Shown: positions 56,293 to 64,000 of the stretch, piece after piece
Position numbering within the stretch: the first letter of the stretch is position 1
Layout of the letters: the number at the start of each line of letters is the position of its first letter
NCBI RefSeq assembly: GCF_001679725.1
Contig: NZ_CP016282.1
Coordinates: forward strand, 3,224,001-3,288,000
DNA from: Cryobacterium arcticum
Lineage (GTDB): Bacteria > Actinomycetota > Actinomycetes > Actinomycetales > Microbacteriaceae
DNA length: 64,000 nucleotides
Reading direction: 5' to 3'
Position numbers and translations under genes: made by a program
The notes under the pieces: model-generated
Seen by the model: the letters and a program-made list of their open reading frames with translations, nothing else
Databases searched by the model: none
Told to the model about the DNA's origin: nothing

Positions 56293-58470
56293 CTACTCCG
56301 GTCCGACAAGGTAGGGCTTCAGGAGTGGTGCAAGTTCGCGAGAACCACGCTCGGTCAAATGCATTCCATCCGCGAGTACGGATGTCGTTCCGATATATGG
56401 CGGACAGAGACCGGCGTCCGAACAGAACCAACCAAGTGTCTTCGGATAGATGACATTCATGGCGTTGACCGCATCGACTCCCGCGCGCTGGGCATTGGCG
56501 ACCCCAACGAAGTCTGTGGTAACTCCCGCAACGCAGTCCTGTGGTGTGGTCAGCCGGGTTGCACACGACTGAGGTGACCGCGCAAGCGGTGGTGGATCCA
56601 GCACCACGACTCTCGCCGCAGAAGCCGACAAGGCCTTGACCATGTCCTGAGTTCCCACTTGCCACTCTGCGTAGCCGGCCGGGCCGCGAAGGCCACTAGC
56701 GAGGCGCTCGATGGACAAAGTCGAGCTTGCTGTCACGACGAGGTCCGGGTCGATTCCTGCGATCCTCGCTACGGCCCATTTCCGGTACTGGTCACAGACA
56801 GGATAGGGGGCACCACCGCCCAATACGACACTTGTGAACACCGCGGGACATTGCCCTATTGTGAGCACCTCTATGCGCCAATCCGGCAGGGCCTCTCTCA
56901 GTGCCGGCAAGTAGCTAATGCCGATGGAGTCGCCGAACAGCACCGCCACGTGAGCGCCATTTGGGTTGCCGTAGATGCAATGCTCCGCAAACTCAACGTT
57001 CTGCTGATCGGAAATGTCCGCTCCTCCGTGGAGACAGCCGTCCTTGATCCACTCGCTCACGAAACCTTTGTCGCCCAAGAGCGAAGGGTCGGGGGTCAGC
57101 TCGGGCCAAGCGGTTGAAGTTAGAGCGGCCGAAACCGCCGCAGCGCGAGTTGCTTCGACTGCCGACATCGGCGCCTTCGAACCCAGAATGCCCAAATTCG
57201 CTGCGCTCACCGAGGGCGTTGGTCGCGCAATAACCATCGCGGCGGCGACGAGAGCGACAGCCGTCAATAGCCGTAGGGAGCGCGATAGGGAGACTCTCGT
57301 TGGACGCTGAAATTTCCCTGACCGCGCGGACGCGCGCCAAGCACGCGTTCTCAGCGGCTCCTCAACCCAGTGATACGAAAAGACAGACAGCAAAAGCATC
57401 AGGATCCCGCTAAGAGTCAGGAACAGAATGCCACGGTCGGGGAAGAGCTTTGCTCCCAGGATTATGACTGGGTAATGCCACAAGTACAGGGAATAGGAGA
57501 TTTTTCCCACGTACATTGATATCGGGTTTGTGAGCGGGTAGACGTCCCTAACTACGTGACCCTCCCCTGCAACAAGAATCAGGGCAGCGCCAAGCACCGG
57601 GAGAATGGCCCAGGGGGCGGGAAATGCACTCTCCGTATTAATCCGGAGCGCGGCTATCCCAATTACACCTATACCTACCCAGCTCATCGGCGTTCGCCAA
57701 ACGGCTGGCACCTTGCTCGTTTGAGTGGCGAGAGCGGCCAAGACTCCTCCCACGGCCAGTTCCCACACACGCGAGGGCGTGGCAAAGTACGCCGATGTGG
57801 GACTTGAAGACGTCTCGTATGAGGACCAGGCGAATGACACAATCGCGACGACGGCTATACCGATCCCCACCGCCTTCTGTGGGCTCCAGCGCCTCCACCT
57901 AGCTACTAGAAGAATGGTCACGAGTAGGGCCGGCCAGACGAAGTAGAACTGTTCCTCAACAGCAAGCGACCAAAAATGTTGCAGAGCGGAGACAGCGTCG
58001 CCAGCATGTAGGTAGTCGGTTCCGACACTTATGAACCGCCAGTTCGAGACGAATCCAAAGCTCCAACCGGCGTCCTGGAGAAGCTGCCCGAACTGATAGC
58101 TCGTGAGAACAAAATAGCCCGCTCCGACCGTGGCACAGATGGCGAGGAACGCCGCAGGTACCGTGCGCTTTAGCCTGCGCCGGTAGAAGTCTGCGAAAGA
58201 GATACGCCCTGTCCTGGCATATTCCCTCAACAGAAGCCCGGTAATCAGATACCCACTAATGACGAAGAAGATATCCACCCCAATAAAGCCTCCGACGGGC
58301 TTGCCGAGAAGGTGATCTGCGACCACGAGCAAGACTGCGATAGCCCTCAGCCCTTGGATGTCGGCTCGTCGTGCCTCCTTGGTGTGTTTGGGTTCCATCA
58401 CCGGGAGGTTGAGCGCACTATGCGCTTCAGCCGGTTCACCTGCCCTCTGACTAGATCGACGAAATCCCAT
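56293..58470 (-). CDS. OafA/YrhL-type acyltransferase with C-terminal SGNH domain
   Basis: 725 residues. Acyltransferase-3 membrane domain: RADIQGLRAIAVLLVVADHL with the catalytic His, GFIGVDIFFVISGYLITGLL, and SLAVEEQFYFVWPALL. The C-terminal SGNH part has VLFGDSIGISYLPAL, SSTLS and DGMHLTERGS (Asp and His of the catalytic set). This is the two-domain OatA/LPS-modifying layout, so acetylation of a surface glycan is likely. I favour the ATG at 58468-58470 because AAGGA is just upstream; ATG 58398 is an alternative. Codon use and GC are lower than in the ribosomal region. Related to, but not a close copy of, the 28360 protein. Confidence 0.88.
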   Translation of the reverse strand: MGFRRSSQRAGEPAEAHSALNLPVMEPKHTKEARRADIQGLRAIAVLLVVADHLLGKPVGGFIGVDIFFVISGYLITGLLLREYARTGRISFADFYRRRLKRTVPAAFLAICATVGAGYFVLTSYQFGQLLQDAGWSFGFVSNWRFISVGTDYLHAGDAVSALQHFWSLAVEEQFYFVWPALLVTILLVARWRRWSPQKAVGIGIAVVAIVSFAWSSYETSSSPTSAYFATPSRVWELAVGGVLAALATQTSKVPAVWRTPMSWVGIGVIGIAALRINTESAFPAPWAILPVLGAALILVAGEGHVVRDVYPLTNPISMYVGKISYSLYLWHYPVIILGAKLFPDRGILFLTLSGILMLLLSVFSYHWVEEPLRTRAWRASARSGKFQRPTRVSLSRSLRLLTAVALVAAAMVIARPTPSVSAANLGILGSKAPMSAVEATRAAAVSAALTSTAWPELTPDPSLLGDKGFVSEWIKDGCLHGGADISDQQNVEFAEHCIYGNPNGAHVAVLFGDSIGISYLPALREALPDWRIEVLTIGQCPAVFTSVVLGGGAPYPVCDQYRKWAVARIAGIDPDLVVTASSTLSIERLASGLRGPAGYAEWQVGTQDMVKALSASAARVVVLDPPPLARSPQSCATRLTTPQDCVAGVTTDFVGVANAQRAGVDAVNAMNVIYPKTLGWFCSDAGLCPPYIGTTSVLADGMHLTERGSRELAPLLKPYLVGPE

Positions 58471-58670
58471 ATTCCTTGCCACACCTCTCGGACTCAATCC
58501 GGCCGCGCCGGGCAATGCAGTTAGGGATTTCTATTCCTGACTTCCATCGCCAAGCGTCTGCAATGGAGTTCATGGGCCAGTGGAGATCGGAAGAATTGAG
58601 GGCCCGTGGGTGATGATTCGATGGTTCCGATATCGCCCCTGGGACGGGGCGTCCCGGCCGACCCACTGAC

Positions 58671-60137
58671 TCAAACAGCCCCGTCCGGGGTGACAACCGC
58701 ACGCACGGTCCTCCAGAGGATCAGAATGTCGGCGGTCAGCGACCAATTCTCCACGTAGTAAAGGTCGAGACGAATGCTGTCTTCCCAGCTGAGGTTGGAC
58801 CTGCCGCTGACCTGCCACAGCCCGCTCATACCCGGCTTCATGATTAGCCGGCGGTGCGCGGCGTCATCATACAGCGCCACTTCGGCGGCGCGCTGCGGAC
58901 GGGGCCCCACCAGGCTCATCTCGCCGAACAGCACATTGAACAGCTGCGGCAGTTCGTCGATGGAGTACTTGCGCAGGAACTTGCCGACCGGGGTGATCCG
59001 CGGGTCGTTCGTGACCTTGAACAGCGGCTTGTCCGAGGTGCCCTGAGCGTCGAGCAGGCTTTCCAGCTGGTCGTCGGCGTCCTGCACCATGGACCGGAAC
59101 TTATACATGCCGAAGGTGGCGCCGTGCCGGCCGATGCGGTCCTGGCGGTAGACGATGTTCCCGGGGCTGGAGCGCTTGACAGCGATGGCCACGGCGATGA
59201 GCCCGGGCGAGCTAAGCAGAATAAGTAGCCCCGAGCCAACGATGTCGAAGGTGCGCTTGGTGACGCGCTTAACGCCCTCGAACTGCGGGTAGCTCACGTG
59301 GATGAGCGGCAGACCGGCCACAGGCCGGGAGTGGATGCGCGGGCCGGCGATGTCAGTGAGCGCAGGCGCCACGATGAGCTCTACGTCGCGGGCTTCGAGT
59401 TCCCAGCCCACCCGGCGCATGTCTTCGGGGCTGATCTCGTCGGCACCCGTGAGGATGACGGTGTCAGCGTTGGTTTCGTCGACCGCGACCATCAGGTCGC
59501 CGTAGTCACCCACGATGGGCACGCCGTGCACTGGGCCCTTGCCAACCGTGCCGTCCCGCGTGAGGGCTCCGACGAGCTTGAGCCCGGAGCCGGGGGTACG
59601 GGTGATGGTCGCGGCCACGTGCACAGATTTCAGCCGCTCGCCGAGGAGCAGTGCCCGGGACAGATAGAAGCCTCGTGCCTGGCGGGCTCGCAGCCACTGG
59701 CGCCAGCGCCAGCGAGTGGCGATGAGCATCAGCATGCCGGCCGGCAACGCCGTGAGGAAGTAGCCGCGGGCGAAGTCGATTTGGAAAAGGAAAGCAACGA
59801 TGGCAAACAGGCCGAACAACCGGATGGTCGCATCCGCGACGCGCTTGTACTCGAGCGTGCCGCTACCAATGACCTTGTGGTCGCGCGTGGCGAAGGCGTC
59901 GAGCATAAGCATCCAAGCGAACACAAGAACTACCGAGACCATCGTGTAACTAGCGCCAACGCTGATCCCGTTCGGCGTTGCCAGAGGCACTGTTTGCAGC
60001 CCGAACCAAAGCAACTGCGAGCCGAAGACCGCGACCAGGATCACGACCACATCTGTCGTGAACAGCCTCACTGCAAAAGCACGTTGCCACGATCGGCGTC
60101 GAAGTACCCCGGCCGTCCGTGTGTCGCCCACTGCCAT
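58671..60137 (-). CDS. Polyprenyl-phosphate sugar-1-phosphate transferase (WcaJ/WbaP type)
   Basis: 488 residues. Four to five N-terminal helices (about 15-140) and a CoA-binding-like central domain (GAEEI..., TRDGTVGKG) precede the catalytic bacterial sugar transferase domain: [20 protein letters not shown], then [40 protein letters not shown] and [10 protein letters not shown]. It adds the first sugar phosphate to undecaprenyl phosphate to begin a surface polysaccharide. I chose the ATG at 60135-60137 (GGGGGA upstream); ATG 60149 is four codons earlier. Confidence 0.9.
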   Translation of the reverse strand: MAVGDTRTAGVLRRRSWQRAFAVRLFTTDVVVILVAVFGSQLLWFGLQTVPLATPNGISVGASYTMVSVVLVFAWMLMLDAFATRDHKVIGSGTLEYKRVADATIRLFGLFAIVAFLFQIDFARGYFLTALPAGMLMLIATRWRWRQWLRARQARGFYLSRALLLGERLKSVHVAATITRTPGSGLKLVGALTRDGTVGKGPVHGVPIVGDYGDLMVAVDETNADTVILTGADEISPEDMRRVGWELEARDVELIVAPALTDIAGPRIHSRPVAGLPLIHVSYPQFEGVKRVTKRTFDIVGSGLLILLSSPGLIAVAIAVKRSSPGNIVYRQDRIGRHGATFGMYKFRSMVQDADDQLESLLDAQGTSDKPLFKVTNDPRITPVGKFLRKYSIDELPQLFNVLFGEMSLVGPRPQRAAEVALYDDAAHRRLIMKPGMSGLWQVSGRSNLSWEDSIRLDLYYVENWSLTADILILWRTVRAVVTPDGAV

Positions 60138-60318
60138 TCGATCCCCCATCAGCGTGCAAGCCGGCCGCCCTAAACCGCGATTGGCGTGCATAGGTTACTC
60201 ATCGTTCCACAGATTGCCCGGCACCCAGCGCCTTTTCAGCGATGATGTGCGTACCCCAAACGGGGGCGGTTGTCGCTGGTAGCTGTGCGCCTAAACAAAT
60301 CTCACATGCTTGCTCATC

Positions 60319-60324
60319 TAGGGT
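60319..60324 (+). promoter_or_regulatory. Candidate -10 for a leaderless transcript of the DUF4012 gene
   Basis: TAGGGT, six bases, then GTG at 60331. Confidence 0.5.
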
Positions 60325-60330
60325 GGACCT

Positions 60331-62166
60331 GTGAATCCACGAGTCTCTAGGCGTATACCAGTACGCTCCGCCCGCGCCAACGCACGCCACGAACGTCGGC
60401 AATCCACAACAAGAAAGAGGGTGAGAATCGGCCTTATCGTGGCCGGAATCTTGCTGCTCGCTTGTGTGACCTGGCTCGCCACTCGCGTGCTTGTGGTGAA
60501 AACGGACCTCGAAGCGTCTCAAGTATTAGTTGATGAACTCCAGACCAAGATAGGAAATGGAGACTTCACATCGGTTTCCTCCACCAGCCAGAAGCTGCAG
60601 CAGAAGTCCTCCAGCGCTTCGGCCGGAACTGCAGATCTGACATGGCGCGCGGCCGAACTGATTCCCTACGTGGGCACCAATCTGTCTGCAGTGCGCGCGG
60701 TCGCCGAAAGTATCGATGACCTAGTGCAAGAGGTCGCCGTACCTGCTGTTGACCTTGCAGGATCCTTTGACATCACCGCGAGGGACCCCGTCACGGGGGG
60801 TTTCGACCTAACGCCGTTGGCCGAGGCAAAGACGATAGTCGCGTCGGCTCAGACCGTTATTTCTCAGTCGCTCGCCCGCGTCAACTCGGTCGATGCGAGT
60901 GGAACCGTCGGCCCGGTCAAGGCCGCTGTGGAAAAGCTCTCTGGCGTTCTGTCGCAGGCAGACTCCGCCCTAACCTCTGCGGCTCCCCTAGTGAACATTG
61001 CGGGTGCAGCCCTCGGTGCTGAAGGCGAGCGCAAGTATGTCTTGGCATTCCAGAACAACGCAGAGTCAACGGCACTCGGTGGCAGTTCTGCTTCCTACAC
61101 GCTCATGAGTGCGAATGACGGAGCAATCGCCGTGGCCGGACAGGCCAGCAGCGCCGACTTCGTTGAGGGGGTTGCGGTTGACGTACCAGTGGATCAGAGC
61201 GCGATCGACCTGTACAGCGACTACCTACTCACTCACTCGAACACTTCGACGAGCAGGCCGGACTTTCCAACCGCGGCAAAGATCATCCAGGCCTACTGGC
61301 TCCGAGACAAGGCCACGGCTGTTGACGGCGTAATTTCAGTGGACCCACTCGCCTTGGCCCAGATCCTCAAGGCCACGGGCCCCATCACCCTCAGCTCGGG
61401 CGATGTGCTGTCTAGCGATAACGCCGTGTCCCTGTTGGTCAATGAAATCTACTTCAGATACAACAGCTACACCGAGGGCGATGTTGTCGACAGCTTCTTT
61501 TCCGAAGCTGCCGCTGCAGTTCTGGACAAGGTCATGAGCGGTTCGTTCGACATGAAGGCGATGATCGATGCCATCACGTATAGCGTCGATCAAGGAAGCA
61601 TAATGATGTGGAGTGCCAACCCAGAGGAACAAACCGCGTTCGACGGCACTCGAGTCCAAGGCGTCCTTCCCGTTGCGAATGATGACGCGACTGTCGTAGG
61701 TGTGTATTACCGGGACACCTCGGCATCGAAGATTGACTATTACTTGCAGACGGCTACTCAGACCACGAGCGATGTCTGCACCGCGGAGACTCCAACTTTC
61801 ACAACCACGGTCACACTCCATTCCAATCTCACCGTCGACCAGGCCAACGACCTGCCTGACTACGTCAAGAGCTTTAATTTTGGTGCCGAAAAGTTTCGTA
61901 CTCAAGTATTCGTGTACGGCCCCGTTGGCGCCACCGTCACTGACGCTCGAGTCGATCAGGAGGGCATCGAGACAGTTGTTGACGCCGGCTCCAATGATCT
62001 TGGGCGGCCGGTTGCTAAGTTCACAGCCGACTTGGCTCCGGGCGAGACAACCGCTGTGACTGCGACATTCACGGGTCAACCCGGACAGTATGGAAGCCTT
62101 CAAGTGCGCGGCACCCCGATGATCAATCCCACTTCGGTCTCGATCGAGTCCGCCGGGTGCAACTAG
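60331..62166 (+). CDS. DUF4012-domain membrane-anchored protein
   Basis: A 611-residue protein. A basic N-terminus (1-32) and one helix (about 33-50, IGLIVAGILLLACVTWLA) anchor it, so the rest should be outside. A coiled-coil-like segment (about 55-130) follows, then the DUF4012 domain (YVLAFQNNAESTALGGSSAS; AVDGVISVDPLALAQILKAT) and a beta-rich C-terminus ending in a single Cys-Asn. DUF4012 genes are common in actinobacterial polysaccharide clusters; the function is not known. It sits next to the sugar transferase gene, divergent. Confidence 0.85.
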   Translation: MNPRVSRRIPVRSARANARHERRQSTTRKRVRIGLIVAGILLLACVTWLATRVLVVKTDLEASQVLVDELQTKIGNGDFTSVSSTSQKLQQKSSSASAGTADLTWRAAELIPYVGTNLSAVRAVAESIDDLVQEVAVPAVDLAGSFDITARDPVTGGFDLTPLAEAKTIVASAQTVISQSLARVNSVDASGTVGPVKAAVEKLSGVLSQADSALTSAAPLVNIAGAALGAEGERKYVLAFQNNAESTALGGSSASYTLMSANDGAIAVAGQASSADFVEGVAVDVPVDQSAIDLYSDYLLTHSNTSTSRPDFPTAAKIIQAYWLRDKATAVDGVISVDPLALAQILKATGPITLSSGDVLSSDNAVSLLVNEIYFRYNSYTEGDVVDSFFSEAAAAVLDKVMSGSFDMKAMIDAITYSVDQGSIMMWSANPEEQTAFDGTRVQGVLPVANDDATVVGVYYRDTSASKIDYYLQTATQTTSDVCTAETPTFTTTVTLHSNLTVDQANDLPDYVKSFNFGAEKFRTQVFVYGPVGATVTDARVDQEGIETVVDAGSNDLGRPVAKFTADLAPGETTAVTATFTGQPGQYGSLQVRGTPMINPTSVSIESAGCN

Positions 62167-62439
62167 CTCGCTTTGAGGCAGGCGCGCAATCGCGATCTGG
62201 CCAAGACTAGGAGCATCCGCGGCACGGTGGATGAAGGCGAGGAAGTCCTCTGCCAGCATTTTGAGTATCTCTGCTCAGCGCAGCGTCTCACGAGTCATGC
62301 GGCCGCTCACGTGTTGTGACTGTTCAGCGTGGAGAGCATTTCGTCTTAGAGCACAGAATGCTGCTGCCCCTAGACGGGATGCAGTGAGTTAAAGCGCGCC
62401 ACCGCACCCACTCGGATCTTTCCTCCCCGACCTCCGAAT

Positions 62440-62967
62440 TCAGCTCGTGGGGATGCGGAGCTGGTTAGACCGGCCCCGCTCCCACAACGCCAGTTCTATG
62501 AGCTTCTCATCGCGCTGATAAACGAGTTGCCTCAGACACACGGCAACGATGATGCCGATCAAGGCTCCGATCGAATTTGATGCGACGTCACCCCAGCTCG
62601 CAAAACGCGCCGATAGAAACGCTCCTTGGGACAATTCAATCGCGCCGGAGAGCGCCGGGCAGAAGACAATCGAAAGCCACCAGATCTTGAGCGGAAGCAA
62701 CAGAGTGATTAGGAACCCGAGGGGTATGAACATGAAAATGTTGGCGGAGAACTCAAGCTTGTTGTAGCCGAACCACTCGGGAACACCGTTGCGGTGCAGA
62801 ACAGTCAATACTTTGTCAATCGAACCCTGGTAACCCTGATCGAGCGGTGTCGGCGAGAGCGTCGCGAGAAGAACGACAGAGATATATGCGAGAAGCGCAA
62901 GAACCGAGAGCCATTCGCGAACTCGGCTCTTCCGCGGAATACCGGCATGTGGTGCAAATCCAGACAT
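62440..62967 (-). CDS. VanZ-like membrane protein
   Basis: 175 residues with four to five helices. The VanZ pattern is visible: ATLSPTPLDQG, a Phe/Asn-rich ANIFMFIPLGFLITLLLPL, and ELSQGAFLSARFASWGDVAS with the conserved acidic-Gln and Asp. VanZ is named for teicoplanin resistance, but most homologues have no known role; in polysaccharide clusters they are frequent. GGGGGAAC precedes the ATG. The 273 bp to the DUF4012 gene hold nothing recognised. Confidence 0.82.
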   Translation of the reverse strand: MSGFAPHAGIPRKSRVREWLSVLALLAYISVVLLATLSPTPLDQGYQGSIDKVLTVLHRNGVPEWFGYNKLEFSANIFMFIPLGFLITLLLPLKIWWLSIVFCPALSGAIELSQGAFLSARFASWGDVASNSIGALIGIIVAVCLRQLVYQRDEKLIELALWERGRSNQLRIPTS

Positions 62968-63127
62968 GTTCCCCCAATAAGTGAGTGTCTTCTAGTTCGC
63001 AGTGGGTAATCTGCGCCATTTGCTATAGACGCCAGAGGCAGAGCTCTGTGGCGTATGAAATCAGTCGGCAGCCTACAAGCCGGATCGTGGCCGGCATTGA
63101 CCCTGGCTTCGGGCCTCAGAGGACATG

Positions 63128-64000
63128 CTACGGCAGTGCAGGATCATCCCTGGTTGGGGCTGCTCCAAGTGACTGTGTTGGCCGTTCGGCTCCGATGCGC
63201 ACCGCGACAAGGGCGAGTGCCAAGAACACCCACAGCTTGGCGTCATAGAAGTTGGACACAACCATGCCTCCTACGACAACAACGGACAGCCAACCTGAGG
63301 CCAAGAGCCGTGCGGAATTATTACCTGAGAAATAAATCTTGAGGATCACATAGATTGCAAGGGCAAGCTGGATGAGCAATAAGAACACCCCGCCGTCCAT
63401 CATGGCCTGCAACCATATGTTGTTGGTGACCATCTTGTTCAACGAGACTCCGTCGTACTGCTGGTACTGCAGACCCTGGATGTACAACCCAAAGTTTGAA
63501 GGGCCGACCCCAAGCCATGGATGGTCCCGGGCGATGTCGACTGCGGCCCCGTATATCTGGAGCCGAGGCGCGTTGGAGGTTACCTCGTTCGGATTGAAGA
63601 TACTCAGGAACTGGTTCCAGAGCGTCGTGGGTATTGCGGGGATCGCGAAGCAAACCACTATGAACAACCCCAAAGCGGATGAGGCACAAACGAGGACTTG
63701 CTTCGTCGAGATGAATCGCCTGAGGACAGGCCAGCTGAGTACAAGGAGGAGAGGAATGGTGAGAAAGACGGCGCGGCTGTTGAGAAGCACCAGTGTCGCC
63801 ACGATGAGCAGTAGGTGCGCATACCTAGCCCAGGTGCCTCCCGTCAGGTATACGCGCACGCACGCGGCTGCAAGCGCCAACACCAGGAAGTAGCCCAGGT
63901 AGGCGGGCTCGTAGCTGAACGATGCGATCCGTCCGAGACCGCCGCTCTGTCCCTCATATTCGATAAATTGGGGAAGGTCCAAGTAGAAAGCGACCAGCTG
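63128..64000 (-). CDS. O-antigen ligase/polymerase-family protein (Wzy_C), C-terminal part
   Basis: The frame is open at the right edge, so the N-terminus lies outside; about 290 residues are visible. It has several helices and the family motif in a long outer loop: ARDHPWLGVGPSNFGLYIQG, with the conserved His-Pro-Trp-Leu-Gly-Val-Gly. Also typical is SFSYEPAYLGYFLVLAL before it. Such proteins polymerise or ligate lipid-linked glycans outside the membrane. With the sugar transferase this makes a Wzx/Wzy-type surface-polysaccharide pathway likely. The stop is 160 bp from vanZ-like. Confidence 0.85.
   Translation of the reverse strand, partial: QLVAFYLDLPQFIEYEGQSGGLGRIASFSYEPAYLGYFLVLALAAACVRVYLTGGTWARYAHLLLIVATLVLLNSRAVFLTIPLLLVLSWPVLRRFISTKQVLVCASSALGLFIVVCFAIPAIPTTLWNQFLSIFNPNEVTSNAPRLQIYGAAVDIARDHPWLGVGPSNFGLYIQGLQYQQYDGVSLNKMVTNNIWLQAMMDGGVFLLLIQLALAIYVILKIYFSGNNSARLLASGWLSVVVVGGMVVSNFYDAKLWVFLALALVAVRIGAERPTQSLGAAPTRDDPALP

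Overview
The window is a 64 kb chromosomal segment of a high-GC Gram-positive bacterium. Gene order, the extended ribosomal proteins, mannitol PTS genes, a GuaB3 paralogue, CIRCE operators and many leaderless-looking start codons point to an actinobacterium of the order Micrococcales, most likely a Microbacteriaceae member (Cryobacterium-like). The genus is inference. No tRNA, rRNA, CRISPR array, insertion sequence or prophage was recognised.

Layout. 1-10 kb: the start of glpD (cut by the left edge), guaB3, guaB, a branched-chain amino-acid type ABC transporter (livHMGF on +, livK convergent on -) and a RarD-like permease. 10.5-23 kb: groES behind two CIRCE operators, a methyltransferase-like gene, three DUF4190-like membrane proteins, the t6A genes (a RimI-TsaD fusion, tsaB, tsaE, with a TauE/SafE-type permease between tsaB and tsaE), alr, acpS, glmS, divergent coaA and a GNAT gene. 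23-30 kb: an SDR oxidoreductase, a repeat array, glmM, rpsI-rplM, truA and a large acyltransferase. 30.6-33.9 kb: the alpha ribosomal operon (infA-rpmJ-rpsM-rpsK-rpoA-rplQ). 34-42 kb: a mannitol PTS locus (ptsH-ptsI-mtlA-mtlF-mtlD, a stand-alone EIIB, an MtlR-type activator) and a GIY-YIG protein. 42.2-43.1 kb: a second repeat array. 43.1-55.6 kb: map, adk, secY and the spc and S10 ribosomal operons. 56-64 kb: a surface-polysaccharide region of visibly lower GC (acyltransferase, polyprenyl-phosphate sugar transferase, DUF4012 protein, VanZ-like protein, O-antigen ligase cut by the right edge).

How the genes connect. Envelope precursor synthesis recurs: glmS and glmM (UDP-GlcNAc), alr (D-Ala), two acyltransferases and the polysaccharide genes. 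Translation is the other theme: 25 ribosomal or translation genes, the t6A genes, truA, map and secY. The mannitol PTS locus lies between map and infA and so splits the usual spc-alpha ribosomal superoperon.

Most notable observations. (1) Two arrays in tail-to-tail intergenic regions carry a 19-bp core (GGTCTCGACRAGCTCGACC or its inverse) spaced almost strictly 53-54 bp apart, about five DNA helical turns; single cores lie elsewhere, two of them in inverted orientation around rpmJ. (2) The rpsM leader can fold into a three-helix junction, a candidate ribosomal-protein leader RNA. (3) Nine genes show TAnnnT followed by exactly 6-7 nt and then the start codon, a signature of leaderless transcription. 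(4) RimI and TsaD are fused in one frame, GuaB3 has Ser at the IMPDH catalytic Cys position, and LivH carries a secreted-type N-terminal domain.
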